Origin: Allopusillimonas sp048270225
Lineage (GTDB): Bacteria > Pseudomonadota > Gammaproteobacteria > Burkholderiales > Burkholderiaceae_B
Assembly: GCA_048270225.1 (NCBI GenBank)
Contig: JBLWTG010000006.1
Location: 186,001-250,000, forward strand
DNA length: 64,000 nucleotides
Direction of reading: 5' to 3'
Below the pieces are notes generated by a model. That model worked only from the letters and a program-made list of their open reading frames with translations. It had not been told where the DNA came from and did not search any database. The translations under genes and the position numbers were made by a program. This document shows positions 52,192-62,090 of this stretch, piece after piece (position 1 is the first letter of the stretch; each line of letters opens with the position of its first letter).

Positions 52192-53331
52192 ATGATGATA
52201 AGTGACGCTATACTTGCAGATAATGCCATTTTCAAGCCAAACCTCGTCGTGAATATCGACGGCATCGCCTGCGATCCCAAAGAGCTCAGCACCGTATCGT
52301 TCGGCCTGGTCAGCGATTTGCTGGCCAGTCTGCAGACCATTTGCCCGCATGATCAGTACTCGGCCATTCTGGAACAGGCCGGCATTGTTTCCGCGCTGAT
52401 GCACCAGCCGGCACCGCGTGTCACCTACGAGCAGTTGGTCATGCTCTATCAACTGGCGGCAGTGCAGACTGGCGACGAAATGATGGGGCTGTGGAGCCGC
52501 CCTGTGCGGCGTGGGACGCTCAAGTATTTATGCATGACGCTGCTTAATGCGCCCGGGCTGGGGGTCGCCCTGTATCGCTTTACGCAGTTCTGGAATCTCA
52601 TTCTCGACGACTATGCACTGCATCTTGACCAGGACGACACCGGTCTGCGGGTCAGCCTGCGGCCACATACACAGGCAGTGCAGACAAACCGCTTCGGCCA
52701 CTTGCTGATGCTCAAGCTGGTCCATGGCGTGGCCTCCTGGCTGGCTGGTCGGGAGCTGCCCGTGAGGGGGGCCGCATTTGCATTTGCCCGGCCGGACTTT
52801 GCCGATGACTACCCTGTGCTGCTGCCGGCGCCAGTCAGTTTTGATGCCCGGTACTCAAGCCTGTGGCTCGAACCCATGGCCGTCGCGCTGCCACGCACAC
52901 GCAATCAGGAGTCGCTGAATCGATTCCTCCAGCGTGCGCCGCGAGACTGGCTGTTTACCGGAAACAGAGAGCATGCGCTGCAACTCAAGGTGCGCGAGTA
53001 TCTGCGCCAGGCAGATGGGCTAAAGCGGTCTTTGCACGATACTGCCCGGCATATGCACGTGTCCGCCCGCACGCTGATACGCAGGCTGCGACAGGAAAAC
53101 CAGTCCTTCCAGGGTATCAAGGACAACCTTCGGCGCGACATGGCCATCAGAAGCCTGGGCCAGACGGCCGAAAAACTCGAAGATATTGCCCAGACCCTGG
53201 GCTTCAGCTCCGTGGAGGTGTTCCATCGGGCCTTCAAGACCTGGACAGGCATGACCCCAGCCGCCTACCGGCAGGCGCGCACAGGCGTACGCAGGTACAG
53301 ACGGCCTGCACACGATTCCGCCCGCCCTTAA
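52192..53331 (+). CDS. AraC-family transcriptional regulator
   Basis: A 379-residue regulator with a large N-terminal domain of the type seen in OruR/ArgR-like AraC proteins (residues 20-215, including RVTYEQLVMLYQLAAVQTGD). The C-terminal double helix-turn-helix (about 270-360) has RSLHDTARHMHVSARTLIRRL and EDIAQTLGFSSVEVFHRAFK, ending MTPAAYR. The divergent acyl-CoA ligase/hydratase pair is the likely target. ATG codons at 52192 and 52195 are both possible. It overlaps the end of convergent ndh by four bases. Confidence 0.9.
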   Translation: MMISDAILADNAIFKPNLVVNIDGIACDPKELSTVSFGLVSDLLASLQTICPHDQYSAILEQAGIVSALMHQPAPRVTYEQLVMLYQLAAVQTGDEMMGLWSRPVRRGTLKYLCMTLLNAPGLGVALYRFTQFWNLILDDYALHLDQDDTGLRVSLRPHTQAVQTNRFGHLLMLKLVHGVASWLAGRELPVRGAAFAFARPDFADDYPVLLPAPVSFDARYSSLWLEPMAVALPRTRNQESLNRFLQRAPRDWLFTGNREHALQLKVREYLRQADGLKRSLHDTARHMHVSARTLIRRLRQENQSFQGIKDNLRRDMAIRSLGQTAEKLEDIAQTLGFSSVEVFHRAFKTWTGMTPAAYRQARTGVRRYRRPAHDSARP

Positions 53332-54635
53332 TGCAGCTTGACCCTGGGCGCGCCGCGCTTGAGCAGCAGCCTGCCAAGCGCCATGGATCCGGTGCGCAGC
53401 GGCCCCAGTACAGCCATGTGGTGCATCAGATGCAGGCTCATATACATCCATCGGGCAAGCAGCCCTTCGACAAACCAGCTCTTGCCTTTGAGTACGCCCA
53501 TCAGGCTGCCCACGCCCCGCGTATGGCCGACCGAAACCAGCGAGCCGTAGTCGCGAAAACGGAAACTGTCCATGGGCTCGGCCACGCCCTTGATGCGGGC
53601 GCGCAGCACCGACCTCAGGAAAGACGCCTGCTGATGCGCTACCTGGGCGCGTGCAGGCAATGAACGGTCTTCCCCTTTCCAGGGCGCCTGTGCGCAATCG
53701 CCGATGGCGTAGATATCGGGATCGGCCGTGCGCAGCCGTTCGTCGACCACGATCTGGTGCAGGCGATTCGTCGCCAGCCCGAGCGTAGACAGCAATACAG
53801 GCGCCTCGATGCCGGCGGCCCAGACGCAGATGTCGGCTGGATAACGCGCGCCTTCGCTATCGATCAGGGTGTCCGCCTCCACTGCCGCCACCTTGACTGA
53901 CGTCTTGACGGCCACGCCTCGATTCACGAGCAAGTCTCTGGCCGTGGCGGACAGCTTTTCAGGCAAGGCGGACAAAATGCGGTCGCCGCCTTCCAGCAGT
54001 GTAATCCGGACGTCCTGCGCGGGATCCAGCTCGTTCAGGCCGTAATACACCAGCCCGGCCATGGCTTCCAGCAACTCGGCGGCCAGCTCCACCCCCGTTG
54101 CACCGCCGCCGACAATGGCTAGATTGAGCACCTGGCCCATCCCTTCGGATTTCTTGCGGTTGAGCGTGACCAGCTCATTGAGCAGGTGCTGGCGAAACCG
54201 CTCGGCTTCGGCGGTGGAATCCAGCGCCAGCGCGTAGCGGGCCGCGCCTGGCGTGCCGAAAAAATTCGATTTGCTGCCCACCGCCATGACCAGCGAATCA
54301 TAAGCCAGCATTCTGTCGGGCAGCGCCTCTTCGCCTGCCGCATCGGCTACCGGTCCCAGCATCAGCTGCCTGCGCGCCCGATCCAGACCCAGGAGCTCGC
54401 CGCGAATAAAGGTGAAACCGCAATCGCGCGCCAGCATGAAATAGGACAAGTCCTCACGGTGAATATCCAGCGTGCCGGCAGCCACCTCGTGCAGCGAAGG
54501 CTTCCAGATATGGCTATCCGCCCTGTCGATCAGCACAATATGCTCGGGGCCGAACTCGCGACCCAGCCTGGCGGCCAGCTCCAGCCCCCCTGCCCCGCCT
54601 CCGACAATAATCACCTTGTGCTTGCCCTGACCCAT
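53328..54635 (-). CDS. ndh: Type II NADH dehydrogenase-like FAD oxidoreductase
   Basis: A 435-residue flavoprotein with two dinucleotide-binding folds: KVIIVGGGAGGLELAARLG at the N-terminus for FAD and NLAIVGGGATGVELAAELL for NADH. The FAD-contacting IYAIGDCAQAPW and a C-terminal amphipathic region (LLARWMYMSLHLMHHM) that anchors such enzymes to the membrane are also visible. It would pass electrons from NADH to quinone without pumping protons. The ATG at 54635 has GGAG; a GTG at 54653 is less likely. It is a single-gene unit. Confidence 0.91.
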   Translation of the reverse strand: MGQGKHKVIIVGGGAGGLELAARLGREFGPEHIVLIDRADSHIWKPSLHEVAAGTLDIHREDLSYFMLARDCGFTFIRGELLGLDRARRQLMLGPVADAAGEEALPDRMLAYDSLVMAVGSKSNFFGTPGAARYALALDSTAEAERFRQHLLNELVTLNRKKSEGMGQVLNLAIVGGGATGVELAAELLEAMAGLVYYGLNELDPAQDVRITLLEGGDRILSALPEKLSATARDLLVNRGVAVKTSVKVAAVEADTLIDSEGARYPADICVWAAGIEAPVLLSTLGLATNRLHQIVVDERLRTADPDIYAIGDCAQAPWKGEDRSLPARAQVAHQQASFLRSVLRARIKGVAEPMDSFRFRDYGSLVSVGHTRGVGSLMGVLKGKSWFVEGLLARWMYMSLHLMHHMAVLGPLRTGSMALGRLLLKRGAPRVKLH

Positions 54636-54745
54636 GCCGCTTCTCCAAAACACAGTGAGAAAACCATCTTACCTTAGCTCTGGCAAACCAATACACAGTG
54701 CTTGTCGGAATGGCGCATCAGGCATATTGATCCATGCAAAGAAAA

Positions 54746-54789
54746 GGCCGCGCCGCCGCCATGCATACAAGCACGACGGCGGCGCGGCC
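54746..54789 (-). terminator. Rho-independent terminator of ppsA
   Basis: A perfect 13-bp GC stem, GGCCGCGCCGCCG and CGGCGGCGCGGCC, around an 18-base loop. On the minus strand it is followed by TTTTCTTT. It lies 25 bases after the ppsA stop. Confidence 0.92.
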
Positions 54790-54814
54790 AGGGATGACGG
54801 ATCAGCGGGAAGGA

Positions 54815-57181
54815 TCAGTCGCGAGCCAGGCGCTGCCAGGTGTCGACAACCGTATCAGGGTTGAGCGACATGGACAGAATGCCCTCCTGTTGCAGCCATT
54901 TGGCCAGATCAGGGTGATCGCTGGGGCCCTGCCCGCATATACCCACATACTTGCCGGCCTTCAGACAAGCCTGTATGGCCCGACGCAGCATGAACTGGAC
55001 CGCTTCGTCGCGCTCGTCGAAATCGGCGGCCAGCAGCTCCATGCCCGAGTCGCGATCCAGGCCCAGCGTGAGCTGAGTCATGTCGTTGGATCCGATGGAA
55101 AATCCGTCGAAATACTCCAGGAACTGGTCTGCCAGAATGGCGTTCGAAGGCACCTCGCACATCATGATGACTTTCAGGCCGTTTTCACCGCGCGCAAGCC
55201 CGTTGCGAGCCAGAAGATCGATGACGCGGCTGGCCTGCGATACGGTGCGTACAAAAGGCACCATGATTTCCACGTTGGTCAGTCCCATGTCGTCGCGCAC
55301 CTTCTTGAGCGCTTCGCACTCCATCCGGAAACACTCTTCGAACTCTTCGGAGATGTAGCGGGACGCACCGCGGAAACCAAGCATCGGGTTTTCTTCTTCG
55401 GGCTCATAGCGCGAGCCGCCAACCAGTTTGCGATATTCGTTGGATTTGAAGTCTGAAAGCCGGACGATGACGGGCTTGGGATAGAAGGCAGCAGCCAGCG
55501 TAGCAATCCCTTCGGCAAGTTTTTCAACGAAAAAGGCGCGGGGACTGGCATAGCCGCGCGCCGCTGACTCGACCGCCAGCTTCAATTCGCCATCCACGTT
55601 GGGATAATCAAGCACTGCCTTGGGATGCACATTGATGTTGTTGTTGATGATGAACTCGAGCCGCGCAAGTCCAACGCCCTTGTTCGGGATCTGCGAGAAA
55701 TCGAAAGCCAGCTGTGGATTGCCGACGTTCATCATGATCTTGACGTCGATCTCGGGCATGTCACCCCAGCGTACTTCCTCGATCTCGGTTTCGATCAAGC
55801 CATCGTAGATGCGTCCTTCGTCGCCTTCGGCGCAGGACACAGTGACTTCGCGGCCATTGCCCAGCACGTCCGTGGCATTGGCACACCCGACCACGGCAGG
55901 AATGCCAAGCTCGCGGGCAATGATGGCGGCGTGGCAGGTACGCCCGCCACGATTGGTGACAATGGCCGATGCCAGCTTCATGACGGGCTCCCAGTTGGGG
56001 TCTGTCATGTCTGTGACCAGAATGTCGCCTGCCTTGACCTGATCCATTTCGGAAATATCGCCCACCACACGAACACGGCCTGATCCGATTTTCTGGCCGA
56101 TGGCGCGTCCCGTGATGAGGACCTCGCCGGTTGCCTTCAGACGATAGCGTTCCTGCACATCGCTGTGGCCCATTTGCGATTTTACGGTTTCAGGGCGGGC
56201 CTGCAGAATATAGAGCTTGCCGTCGATGCCGTCGCGGCCCCACTCGATATCCATCGGGCGCTGATAGTGTTTTTCGATGATGACGGCATAGCGCGACAGC
56301 TCGATAATCTCATCGTCGGTCAGCGAATAGCGGTTGCGCTCGGACACGGGAACATCCACCGTGCGCACGGCATGGCCGGAGGCCCGCTCGGCGTCGAATT
56401 CCATCTTGATCAGCTTGGAGCCGATGCGGCGGCTGATGATGGGATAGTGGCCCGATGCAAGAGAGCCCTTGAATACATAGAACTCGTCGGGATTCACGGC
56501 GCCCTGGACAACGGTTTCGCCCAGGCCGTAGGACGAGGTGATGAACACCACATCGTTGAAGCCGGATTCGGTATCCAGGGTGAACATGACGCCCGCGCTG
56601 CCGCAGTCGGAGCGCACCATGCGCTGAATGCCGGCAGACAGGGCCACGTCGGCGTGTGCATAGCCCTTGTGCACGCGATAGGAGATCGCGCGGTCGTTAT
56701 ACAGCGAGGCAAAGACATGCTTGATCTTGTCCAGCACATCGTCGATGCCGACCACATTCAGATAGGTTTCCTGCTGGCCCGCAAAGGAGGCATCAGGAAG
56801 ATCTTCCGCCGTCGCAGACGAACGCACAGCGAAGCTGCCCTTGCCATCGGCATCGAGCTTGGAAAACGCATCACGTATGGCCTGCTCGACATCTGCTGGC
56901 AGGGTCGTATCAATAATCCATTGCCGGATTTCCGCACCGGCGTTCGCCAGCTCGCGCACATCTTCGGAATCGAGCGTTTCCAGGCGCTGGACGATACGCT
57001 GATCCAGGCCAGTAGCCTGCAGGAAATCGCGAAATGCCTGCGCCGTCGTGGCAAAACCGCCTGGCACCCGGACACCGGCTTCTGCCAGCTGGCTGATCAT
57101 TTCACCTAGTGATGCGTTTTTTCCTCCTACCGAGTCTACGTCCGTCATGCGGAGTTGCTCGAAAGACACTACATAAGACAT
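54815..57181 (-). CDS. ppsA: Phosphoenolpyruvate synthase
   Basis: A 788-residue PEP synthase that converts pyruvate and ATP to PEP, AMP and phosphate for gluconeogenesis. The N-terminal ATP-binding domain shows SVGGKNASLGEM and FAVRSSATAEDLPDASFAGQQET. The central phosphohistidine is in GGRTCHAAIIAREL, whose Thr is the PpsR target. The C-terminal PEP-binding domain ends with the catalytic Cys in VGICGQGPSDHP. It is divergent from ppsR, its regulator, and ends in a strong terminator. Confidence 0.97.
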   Translation of the reverse strand: MSYVVSFEQLRMTDVDSVGGKNASLGEMISQLAEAGVRVPGGFATTAQAFRDFLQATGLDQRIVQRLETLDSEDVRELANAGAEIRQWIIDTTLPADVEQAIRDAFSKLDADGKGSFAVRSSATAEDLPDASFAGQQETYLNVVGIDDVLDKIKHVFASLYNDRAISYRVHKGYAHADVALSAGIQRMVRSDCGSAGVMFTLDTESGFNDVVFITSSYGLGETVVQGAVNPDEFYVFKGSLASGHYPIISRRIGSKLIKMEFDAERASGHAVRTVDVPVSERNRYSLTDDEIIELSRYAVIIEKHYQRPMDIEWGRDGIDGKLYILQARPETVKSQMGHSDVQERYRLKATGEVLITGRAIGQKIGSGRVRVVGDISEMDQVKAGDILVTDMTDPNWEPVMKLASAIVTNRGGRTCHAAIIARELGIPAVVGCANATDVLGNGREVTVSCAEGDEGRIYDGLIETEIEEVRWGDMPEIDVKIMMNVGNPQLAFDFSQIPNKGVGLARLEFIINNNINVHPKAVLDYPNVDGELKLAVESAARGYASPRAFFVEKLAEGIATLAAAFYPKPVIVRLSDFKSNEYRKLVGGSRYEPEEENPMLGFRGASRYISEEFEECFRMECEALKKVRDDMGLTNVEIMVPFVRTVSQASRVIDLLARNGLARGENGLKVIMMCEVPSNAILADQFLEYFDGFSIGSNDMTQLTLGLDRDSGMELLAADFDERDEAVQFMLRRAIQACLKAGKYVGICGQGPSDHPDLAKWLQQEGILSMSLNPDTVVDTWQRLARD

Positions 57182-57350
57182 GAAGTCACCTTTGACAATA
57201 TAAGAAAGCGTGTTTGCTCAGGGCGCTGAGACAACAGATCCGGCACTGCTCCTGCGCCCTGGGCAAACCAGCCTTGCCTGCTGGTACGGTGACTGTTAAC
57301 CTTTCGCGATTGTACCGTTTCTGGTCGCCTCTGCGTTTACATTTATCTTC

Positions 57351-58184
57351 ATGTCCGAAAACCTCATCGAGCATACTGTCTTCGTCGTCTCCGACAGTAC
57401 CGGCATTACCGCCGAAACCTTCAGCAATTCAGTCCTGTCGCAGTTCGAACAGGTGAAGTTCGAGGCCATACGCATCCCTTTTATCGACAGCCCTGAAAAG
57501 GCCGAAGCCGCCGCCGCGCGCATCAATCATTGCGCCGCCGAAAAAAATACACGACCGCTGGTCTTCAGCACCCTGGTCAATCCTGAAAGCGCCAACAAGA
57601 TCCGGGCCGCCAACTGCACTTTTCTGGACCTGTTCGGCACTTTTGTGCAACACATTGAAACAGCCCTGGGCGTCAAATCCAATCACTCTGTCGGGCGCTC
57701 CCACATGGGCGGGCTCAGCAAGCAATATACCAACCGCATAGAGGCCATCAATTTCAGCCTCGCGCACGACGACGGGCAATTCGTCCATGGCCTGGAACAG
57801 GCCGATGTCATTCTCGTCGGCGTATCGCGCTGCGGCAAAACACCTACCAGCCTGTATCTGGCCATGCAGTACGCCGTCAAGGCCGCCAATTTTCCGCTCA
57901 TCCCGGAGGATTTCGACCGGGGCTCGCTGCCCGCAACACTGCTGCCCTATCGCAAGAAACTGTTCGGGTTGTCGATACAGCCAGAGCGCCTGGCCGAGGT
58001 TCGCAACGAGCGCAGGCCACAAAGCCAGTACGCCTCGCTCAAGCAGTGCCGCCATGAAGTCGCCGAAGCCGAACGCCTCATGCGCATGGAAAACATCCCA
58101 TGGCTGTCCACGACCACCCGTTCCATCGAAGAAATATCCACCAAGGTGCTGGACGAGGTGGGCCTGAACCGGCGCAGCTACTGA
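57351..58184 (+). CDS. ppsR: PEP synthase regulatory protein (kinase/pyrophosphorylase)
   Basis: A 277-residue DUF299-family protein that switches PEP synthase off by ADP-dependent phosphorylation and on by phosphate-dependent dephosphorylation. The family P-loop GVSRCGKTPTSLYLA starts near residue 157. The opening VFVVSDSTGITAETFSNSVL and VGRSHMGG are conserved. The 169 bp between it and divergent ppsA holds no other gene. Its end overlaps the convergent rRNA methyltransferase gene by seven bases. Confidence 0.96.
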   Translation: MSENLIEHTVFVVSDSTGITAETFSNSVLSQFEQVKFEAIRIPFIDSPEKAEAAAARINHCAAEKNTRPLVFSTLVNPESANKIRAANCTFLDLFGTFVQHIETALGVKSNHSVGRSHMGGLSKQYTNRIEAINFSLAHDDGQFVHGLEQADVILVGVSRCGKTPTSLYLAMQYAVKAANFPLIPEDFDRGSLPATLLPYRKKLFGLSIQPERLAEVRNERRPQSQYASLKQCRHEVAEAERLMRMENIPWLSTTTRSIEEISTKVLDEVGLNRRSY

Positions 58185-58966
58185 CGCGCCAGCGCCTGGC
58201 GACGCTGCTCGAACAGGCAGATGCCAGCGGCCACCGCCACATTCAATGACTCCACGCCCGGCGCCTGAGGAATGAATATGCGTGTCGCCGCACGCGACAG
58301 CAGCGCCGGCGCCACGCCCTGCCCTTCATGGCCCAGCACCCAGGCGCAACGCTGCGGCAACACGAGATCATAAAGTCCGACCGCTGCGTCCAAAGCGGTG
58401 GCCAGCAGAGGAACAGCCAGTCTGTCGCAGGCCTGAAGCAGGTCCACGCGCTCATGGATGTGCAGGGCAAAATGCGCGCCCTGCGCGCTGCGCAATACCT
58501 TTGCCGACCACGCCGAAGCCGTTCCCGAGGACAGATACACATGATCCATGCCCGCCGCCACGGCCGTGCGGAGCAAAGTGCCTACGTTGCCCGGATCCTG
58601 AATGCGATCCAGCCAGAGACAAAGATGATCAATACGCTCGGGCAATCCAGGAGCCGGCGGCGTCACCAGAAAATACACGCCCTGTCCATGCTCCACCTGC
58701 GAGAGGCTGCGCGCCAGGCGCTCATCGCATGTAATGCAGCGCTCGCCATCCAGCGCAGCGGCCAGCGTCTGCAATTCGGTATCGCTGTCCAGCCGCGCGG
58801 CATCAAACACCGCATGCTCTGGCTGCCCTTGATGCTGTAGCCAGGCCTGGCATAAATGTATGCCTTCGAGCAGCACCTGCCGCTCACCTTGCGCACCGAG
58901 TTTGCCGGCGGCGACGCGCAGCAGATGCTTGAAAAAGGCATTATCCCGCGAGCTGATGTATTTCAT
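58178..58966 (-). CDS. SPOUT-family RNA 2'-O-methyltransferase (TrmH/RlmB-like)
   Basis: A 262-residue TrmH-like methyltransferase. An N-terminal substrate-binding region (EGIHLCQAWLQH) is followed by the knotted SPOUT domain: LDRIQDPGNVGTLLRTAVAAGM, WVLGHEGQGV and SLNVAVAAGICLFEQ, which bind S-adenosylmethionine. It modifies rRNA or tRNA; the site is unknown. The ATG at 58966 overlaps the rnhB stop by ATGA. A GTG start at 59017 would intrude into rnhB. Confidence 0.9.
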   Translation of the reverse strand: MKYISSRDNAFFKHLLRVAAGKLGAQGERQVLLEGIHLCQAWLQHQGQPEHAVFDAARLDSDTELQTLAAALDGERCITCDERLARSLSQVEHGQGVYFLVTPPAPGLPERIDHLCLWLDRIQDPGNVGTLLRTAVAAGMDHVYLSSGTASAWSAKVLRSAQGAHFALHIHERVDLLQACDRLAVPLLATALDAAVGLYDLVLPQRCAWVLGHEGQGVAPALLSRAATRIFIPQAPGVESLNVAVAAGICLFEQRRQALARQ

Positions 58967-59586
58967 AGTCCGAGCAGGCCTCGCACGGGATTGAAGCTGC
59001 GCCGATGCGCCGGGCACGGTCCGTGCAGGGTAAGGCGCTCGATATGCAGCGCAGTACCATAGCCTTTGTGCTGATCAAAACCGTAGTCCGGATAATGCTC
59101 ATGCAGCATCAGGCAATCCGCGTCCCGGGCCGTCTTGGCCAGGATGGACGCTGCCGAAATGGCCTTGACCGTTGCATCGCCACCGATAATGGGCTCTGCC
59201 ACGCAAGCCAGTCCCCTGGGCAGGCAGTTGCCATCGATCAGCGCCTTGTCGGGCAAAAGGGATAGTCCTTCGCAAGCCCGCCGCATGGCCAGCATGGTGG
59301 CCTGGAGAATATTGAGTGAGTCGATTTCCTCAACCGAGGCGCTTGCCACGCACCATGCCAGCGCCCGTTCGCGGATAAGCTCGCTAAGCGCCTCGCGGCG
59401 GGCCGCCGTGAGTTTTTTGGAATCGTCCAGACCGAGTATCCTGCGACCCGGATCCAGAATGACGGCAGCCGCGAACACCGGTCCGGCGAGCGGGCCGCGG
59501 CCCGCTTCGTCGATGCCGGCAATCCGCAAGGCGCGCTGCGCATCGGCAGCGCTGAAGAGATCTGTCTGTGCGACAGGCCTAGCCAT
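58963..59586 (-). CDS. rnhB: Ribonuclease HII
   Basis: A 207-residue RNase HII that removes ribonucleotides from DNA. The catalytic carboxylates are in IAGIDEAGRGPLAGPV (Asp-Glu), LIDGNCLP and SILAKTARDADCL; LDDSKKLTAARR and GYGTALH are family features. The ATG at 59586 lies eight bases inside the end of lpxB. The order lpxB-rnhB-methyltransferase is conserved in beta- and gammaproteobacteria. Confidence 0.96.
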   Translation of the reverse strand: MARPVAQTDLFSAADAQRALRIAGIDEAGRGPLAGPVFAAAVILDPGRRILGLDDSKKLTAARREALSELIRERALAWCVASASVEEIDSLNILQATMLAMRRACEGLSLLPDKALIDGNCLPRGLACVAEPIIGGDATVKAISAASILAKTARDADCLMLHEHYPDYGFDQHKGYGTALHIERLTLHGPCPAHRRSFNPVRGLLGL

Positions 59587-60784
59587 GGCCGGCCTGTGCA
59601 AGAATTGCCTGCGCCGCCAGTGCGGGCGTATCGCGCAGCAAAGACTCGTGAATCGATCTGAAGCGCTCGCTGACCTGCGCGGTGTAGTCTGTGTCGCTCA
59701 GCGCCGTCCAGCTTGCCTGAGCCAGCGCCTCAGGCGTCGCGTCATCCTGCAATAGCTCAGGCACGATAAAATCCTGCGCCAGCACATTCGGCAAGCCGAC
59801 CCAGGGTACGCTTGGCCGGGCCTGGCCCGATTTCCACTCCATGATGCGTTTCATCATCGGCGAGAGCACATAGGAAATGACCAAGGGCCGCTTGAACAGG
59901 CAGGCTTCCAAGGTGGCGGTTCCACTGGCGGCCAGCACGGCATCGGCGGCCTCCATGACGCTCCAGGCAGCCGGACGCTGCCTGCGCTGCGCTGCATCGT
60001 CGCCGTCCTGCCCGCCGCTGTCCTGGTCGATAATGCGGCAATGCCGCAATGGATAGCGTCGCAAGATCGCCTCGAACTCGGCCCGGCGACGCGCATTGAC
60101 CATGGGAATCAGAAAATGCAGATCCGGATCCTGGTGCGACAGTATCTGCGCCGCCTGCAGAAATCGCGGCGCCAGCAGATTGATTTCGGAGGAACGGCTG
60201 CCAGGCAGAATGGCCAACACTCGCACCGAAGCGTCCACGCCCAGATAACGCCGGGCTGCGGCCTTGTCCGGCTGCATGGGAATCACGCCAGCCAGCGGAT
60301 GGCCGACATACGTCACCGGCACGCCTTCCTTCTGATAGATGGCTTCTTCGAATGGAAACAGCACCAGCATGTGCGAGACCGCAGCGCGTATTTTGTGTAT
60401 GCGCTCGTAGCGCCAGGCCCAGATCGAAGGCCCCACAAAATGCACCGTGGGCACGCCAGCCTGTTTGAGCTGGTGCTCGAGCCGCAAATTGAAATCCGGC
60501 GCATCGATGCCCACGAATACATCGGGCCTGTTGCGCAGCCAGCGCTTTTTGACATCGAAATACGTGCCGAGCAGGCCAGGCAGGCGCTTGAAGGCATCCA
60601 CATAGCCAAAGACGGTCAGCGCATCCATGGGATGCCAGGCATTCAGGCCGGCCCGCTTCATGGCCGGGCCGCCTATGCCTTCGCAGCCCGCCCGCGCCGC
60701 TTGTTGATGTATACCCTGTATGACTCTGGCGGCCAGCAGGTCACCAGAAGGCTCGCCCGCCACCATGCCAATGCGCGGGCTCAT
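59579..60784 (-). CDS. lpxB: Lipid-A-disaccharide synthase
   Basis: A 401-residue GT19 glycosyltransferase that joins UDP-2,3-diacylglucosamine and lipid X to form the lipid A disaccharide. The N-terminus GMVAGEPSGDLLAARVIQGI is the family signature. Other segments are GIDAPDFNLRLEHQLK, VHFVGPSIWAWR, ILPGSRSSEI and AASGTATLEACLF. A Gln/Asp/Arg-rich loop (residues about 245-265) appears to be a local insertion. The ATG overlaps the lpxA stop by ATGA. Confidence 0.97.
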   Translation of the reverse strand: MSPRIGMVAGEPSGDLLAARVIQGIHQQAARAGCEGIGGPAMKRAGLNAWHPMDALTVFGYVDAFKRLPGLLGTYFDVKKRWLRNRPDVFVGIDAPDFNLRLEHQLKQAGVPTVHFVGPSIWAWRYERIHKIRAAVSHMLVLFPFEEAIYQKEGVPVTYVGHPLAGVIPMQPDKAAARRYLGVDASVRVLAILPGSRSSEINLLAPRFLQAAQILSHQDPDLHFLIPMVNARRRAEFEAILRRYPLRHCRIIDQDSGGQDGDDAAQRRQRPAAWSVMEAADAVLAASGTATLEACLFKRPLVISYVLSPMMKRIMEWKSGQARPSVPWVGLPNVLAQDFIVPELLQDDATPEALAQASWTALSDTDYTAQVSERFRSIHESLLRDTPALAAQAILAQAGHG

Positions 60785-61575
60785 GAGCGTGCAATGCCCC
60801 GAGTGGAGGCCGCCAGGAAATCCACCATGATCCCCAGCACCTCATCTGCGTCGGGACGCTCGGTGCGCAGGCGCCTGATCTGTTCGGCAGCCTCTTCCAC
60901 CTTGAGATTGCGCCGGTATACGAGCTTGTAGGCTTCTTTGACTGCCGATATGGAGTCCGGATCGTAGCCACGACGGCTCAGCCCTTCCGAATTGACACCG
61001 ACAGGTCTAAAGGGATCGCCCGCGCCAATCACGAAAGGCGGGATATCCTGCCGGATTGAGCTGGTGCCCCCTATCATGCTGTGAGCACCGATGCGCACAA
61101 ACTGGTGCACCGCAGACAGGCCGCCGATGATGGCCCAGTCGCCGATATGGATGTGGCCTGCAAGCTGGACGCTGTTCGCCATGATGGTATGGCTGCCAAT
61201 CTGGCAATCGTGCGCGATATGCACATAGGCCATGATCCAGTTGTCATCGCCCAGGCGGGTAACGCCAACATCCTGAGCCGTGCCCGTGCTGATCGTCACA
61301 AACTCGCGCACAGTATTGCCGTCACCGATTTCCAGGCGCGTAGGCTCGCCCTGATATTTCTTATCTTGCGGAATACCGCCGATGGAACAAAAGCGATAAA
61401 AATGATTGTTGGCGCCTATGGTGGTATGACCATCAATCATGCAGTGCGGGCCGACGATCGAACCAGGCCCGATGGACACATGCTCGCCTATGATGCTATA
61501 GGCTCCAATGGTGACATCATCGGAAATCTGCGCGCCTGGCGCCACGATGGCCGTTGGGTGAACACGTTCTGGCAT
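60781..61575 (-). CDS. lpxA: UDP-N-acetylglucosamine acyltransferase
   Basis: A 264-residue left-handed beta-helix acyltransferase that starts lipid A synthesis. Hexapeptide repeats run through the N-terminal two thirds (HPTAIVAPGAQISDDVTIGA). The catalytic His lies in MAYVHIAHDCQIG, with NSVQLAGHIHIGDWAIIGG and IGAHSMIGGTS after it. The C-terminal helical part is normal (AYKLVYRRNL). The ATG at 61575 lies two bases after the fabZ stop; an upstream codon at 61605 overlaps fabZ. Confidence 0.97.
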   Translation of the reverse strand: MPERVHPTAIVAPGAQISDDVTIGAYSIIGEHVSIGPGSIVGPHCMIDGHTTIGANNHFYRFCSIGGIPQDKKYQGEPTRLEIGDGNTVREFVTISTGTAQDVGVTRLGDDNWIMAYVHIAHDCQIGSHTIMANSVQLAGHIHIGDWAIIGGLSAVHQFVRIGAHSMIGGTSSIRQDIPPFVIGAGDPFRPVGVNSEGLSRRGYDPDSISAVKEAYKLVYRRNLKVEEAAEQIRRLRTERPDADEVLGIMVDFLAASTRGIARS

Positions 61576-61577
61576 TG

Positions 61578-62030
61578 TTATGCTTCCAGCACACGGATTG
61601 CGCACATGAGCTTGGCTTCGGCCGCGACCTGACCGTCTACTGTCGCCTGCGCTGTGTATTTACAGATGGAGCGGCTGATGCGATCGGCCGTGACTTCGAG
61701 TCTGAGCTGGTCGCCCGGCACGACCGGGCGGCGAAAACGCGCACCGTCGACACCCACCAGATAGTAGGCGATTTTCTTGTCGGCCGGATTGACGTCCGAG
61801 TCATCTTCAAACGAGAACAAGGCGGCAGCCTGCGCCAGCGCCTCAATAATGAGCACGCCCGGCATGACCGGATGATGCGGAAAATGTCCTGTGAAGAAAG
61901 GCTCATTCATCGAGACATTCTTGATGGCCACAATGCTTTTTCCCGGCACCATTTCGATAACGCGATCGATCAGGAGCATAGGGTAGCGATGCGGCAACCT
62001 GTCCATGATCTGTCTAATGTCGAGTTCCAT
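61578..62030 (-). CDS. fabZ: 3-hydroxyacyl-ACP dehydratase FabZ
   Basis: A 150-residue hot-dog-fold dehydratase of fatty-acid synthesis. The catalytic His is in FFTGHFPHHPVMPGV and the Glu in LIIEALAQAAALF; the start MELDIRQIMDRLPHRYPMLLIDRV is typical. An ATG at 62057 would add nine residues (MHASRKQNK), but homology favours 62030. It lies between lpxD and lpxA, where it balances fatty acids between membrane phospholipid and lipid A. Confidence 0.96.
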   Translation of the reverse strand: MELDIRQIMDRLPHRYPMLLIDRVIEMVPGKSIVAIKNVSMNEPFFTGHFPHHPVMPGVLIIEALAQAAALFSFEDDSDVNPADKKIAYYLVGVDGARFRRPVVPGDQLRLEVTADRISRSICKYTAQATVDGQVAAEAKLMCAIRVLEA

Positions 62031-62090
62031 CTTGTTTTGTTTCCTGCTTGCGTGCATCGCACCTGGCGATGCTTGTATGTATCGAATGGA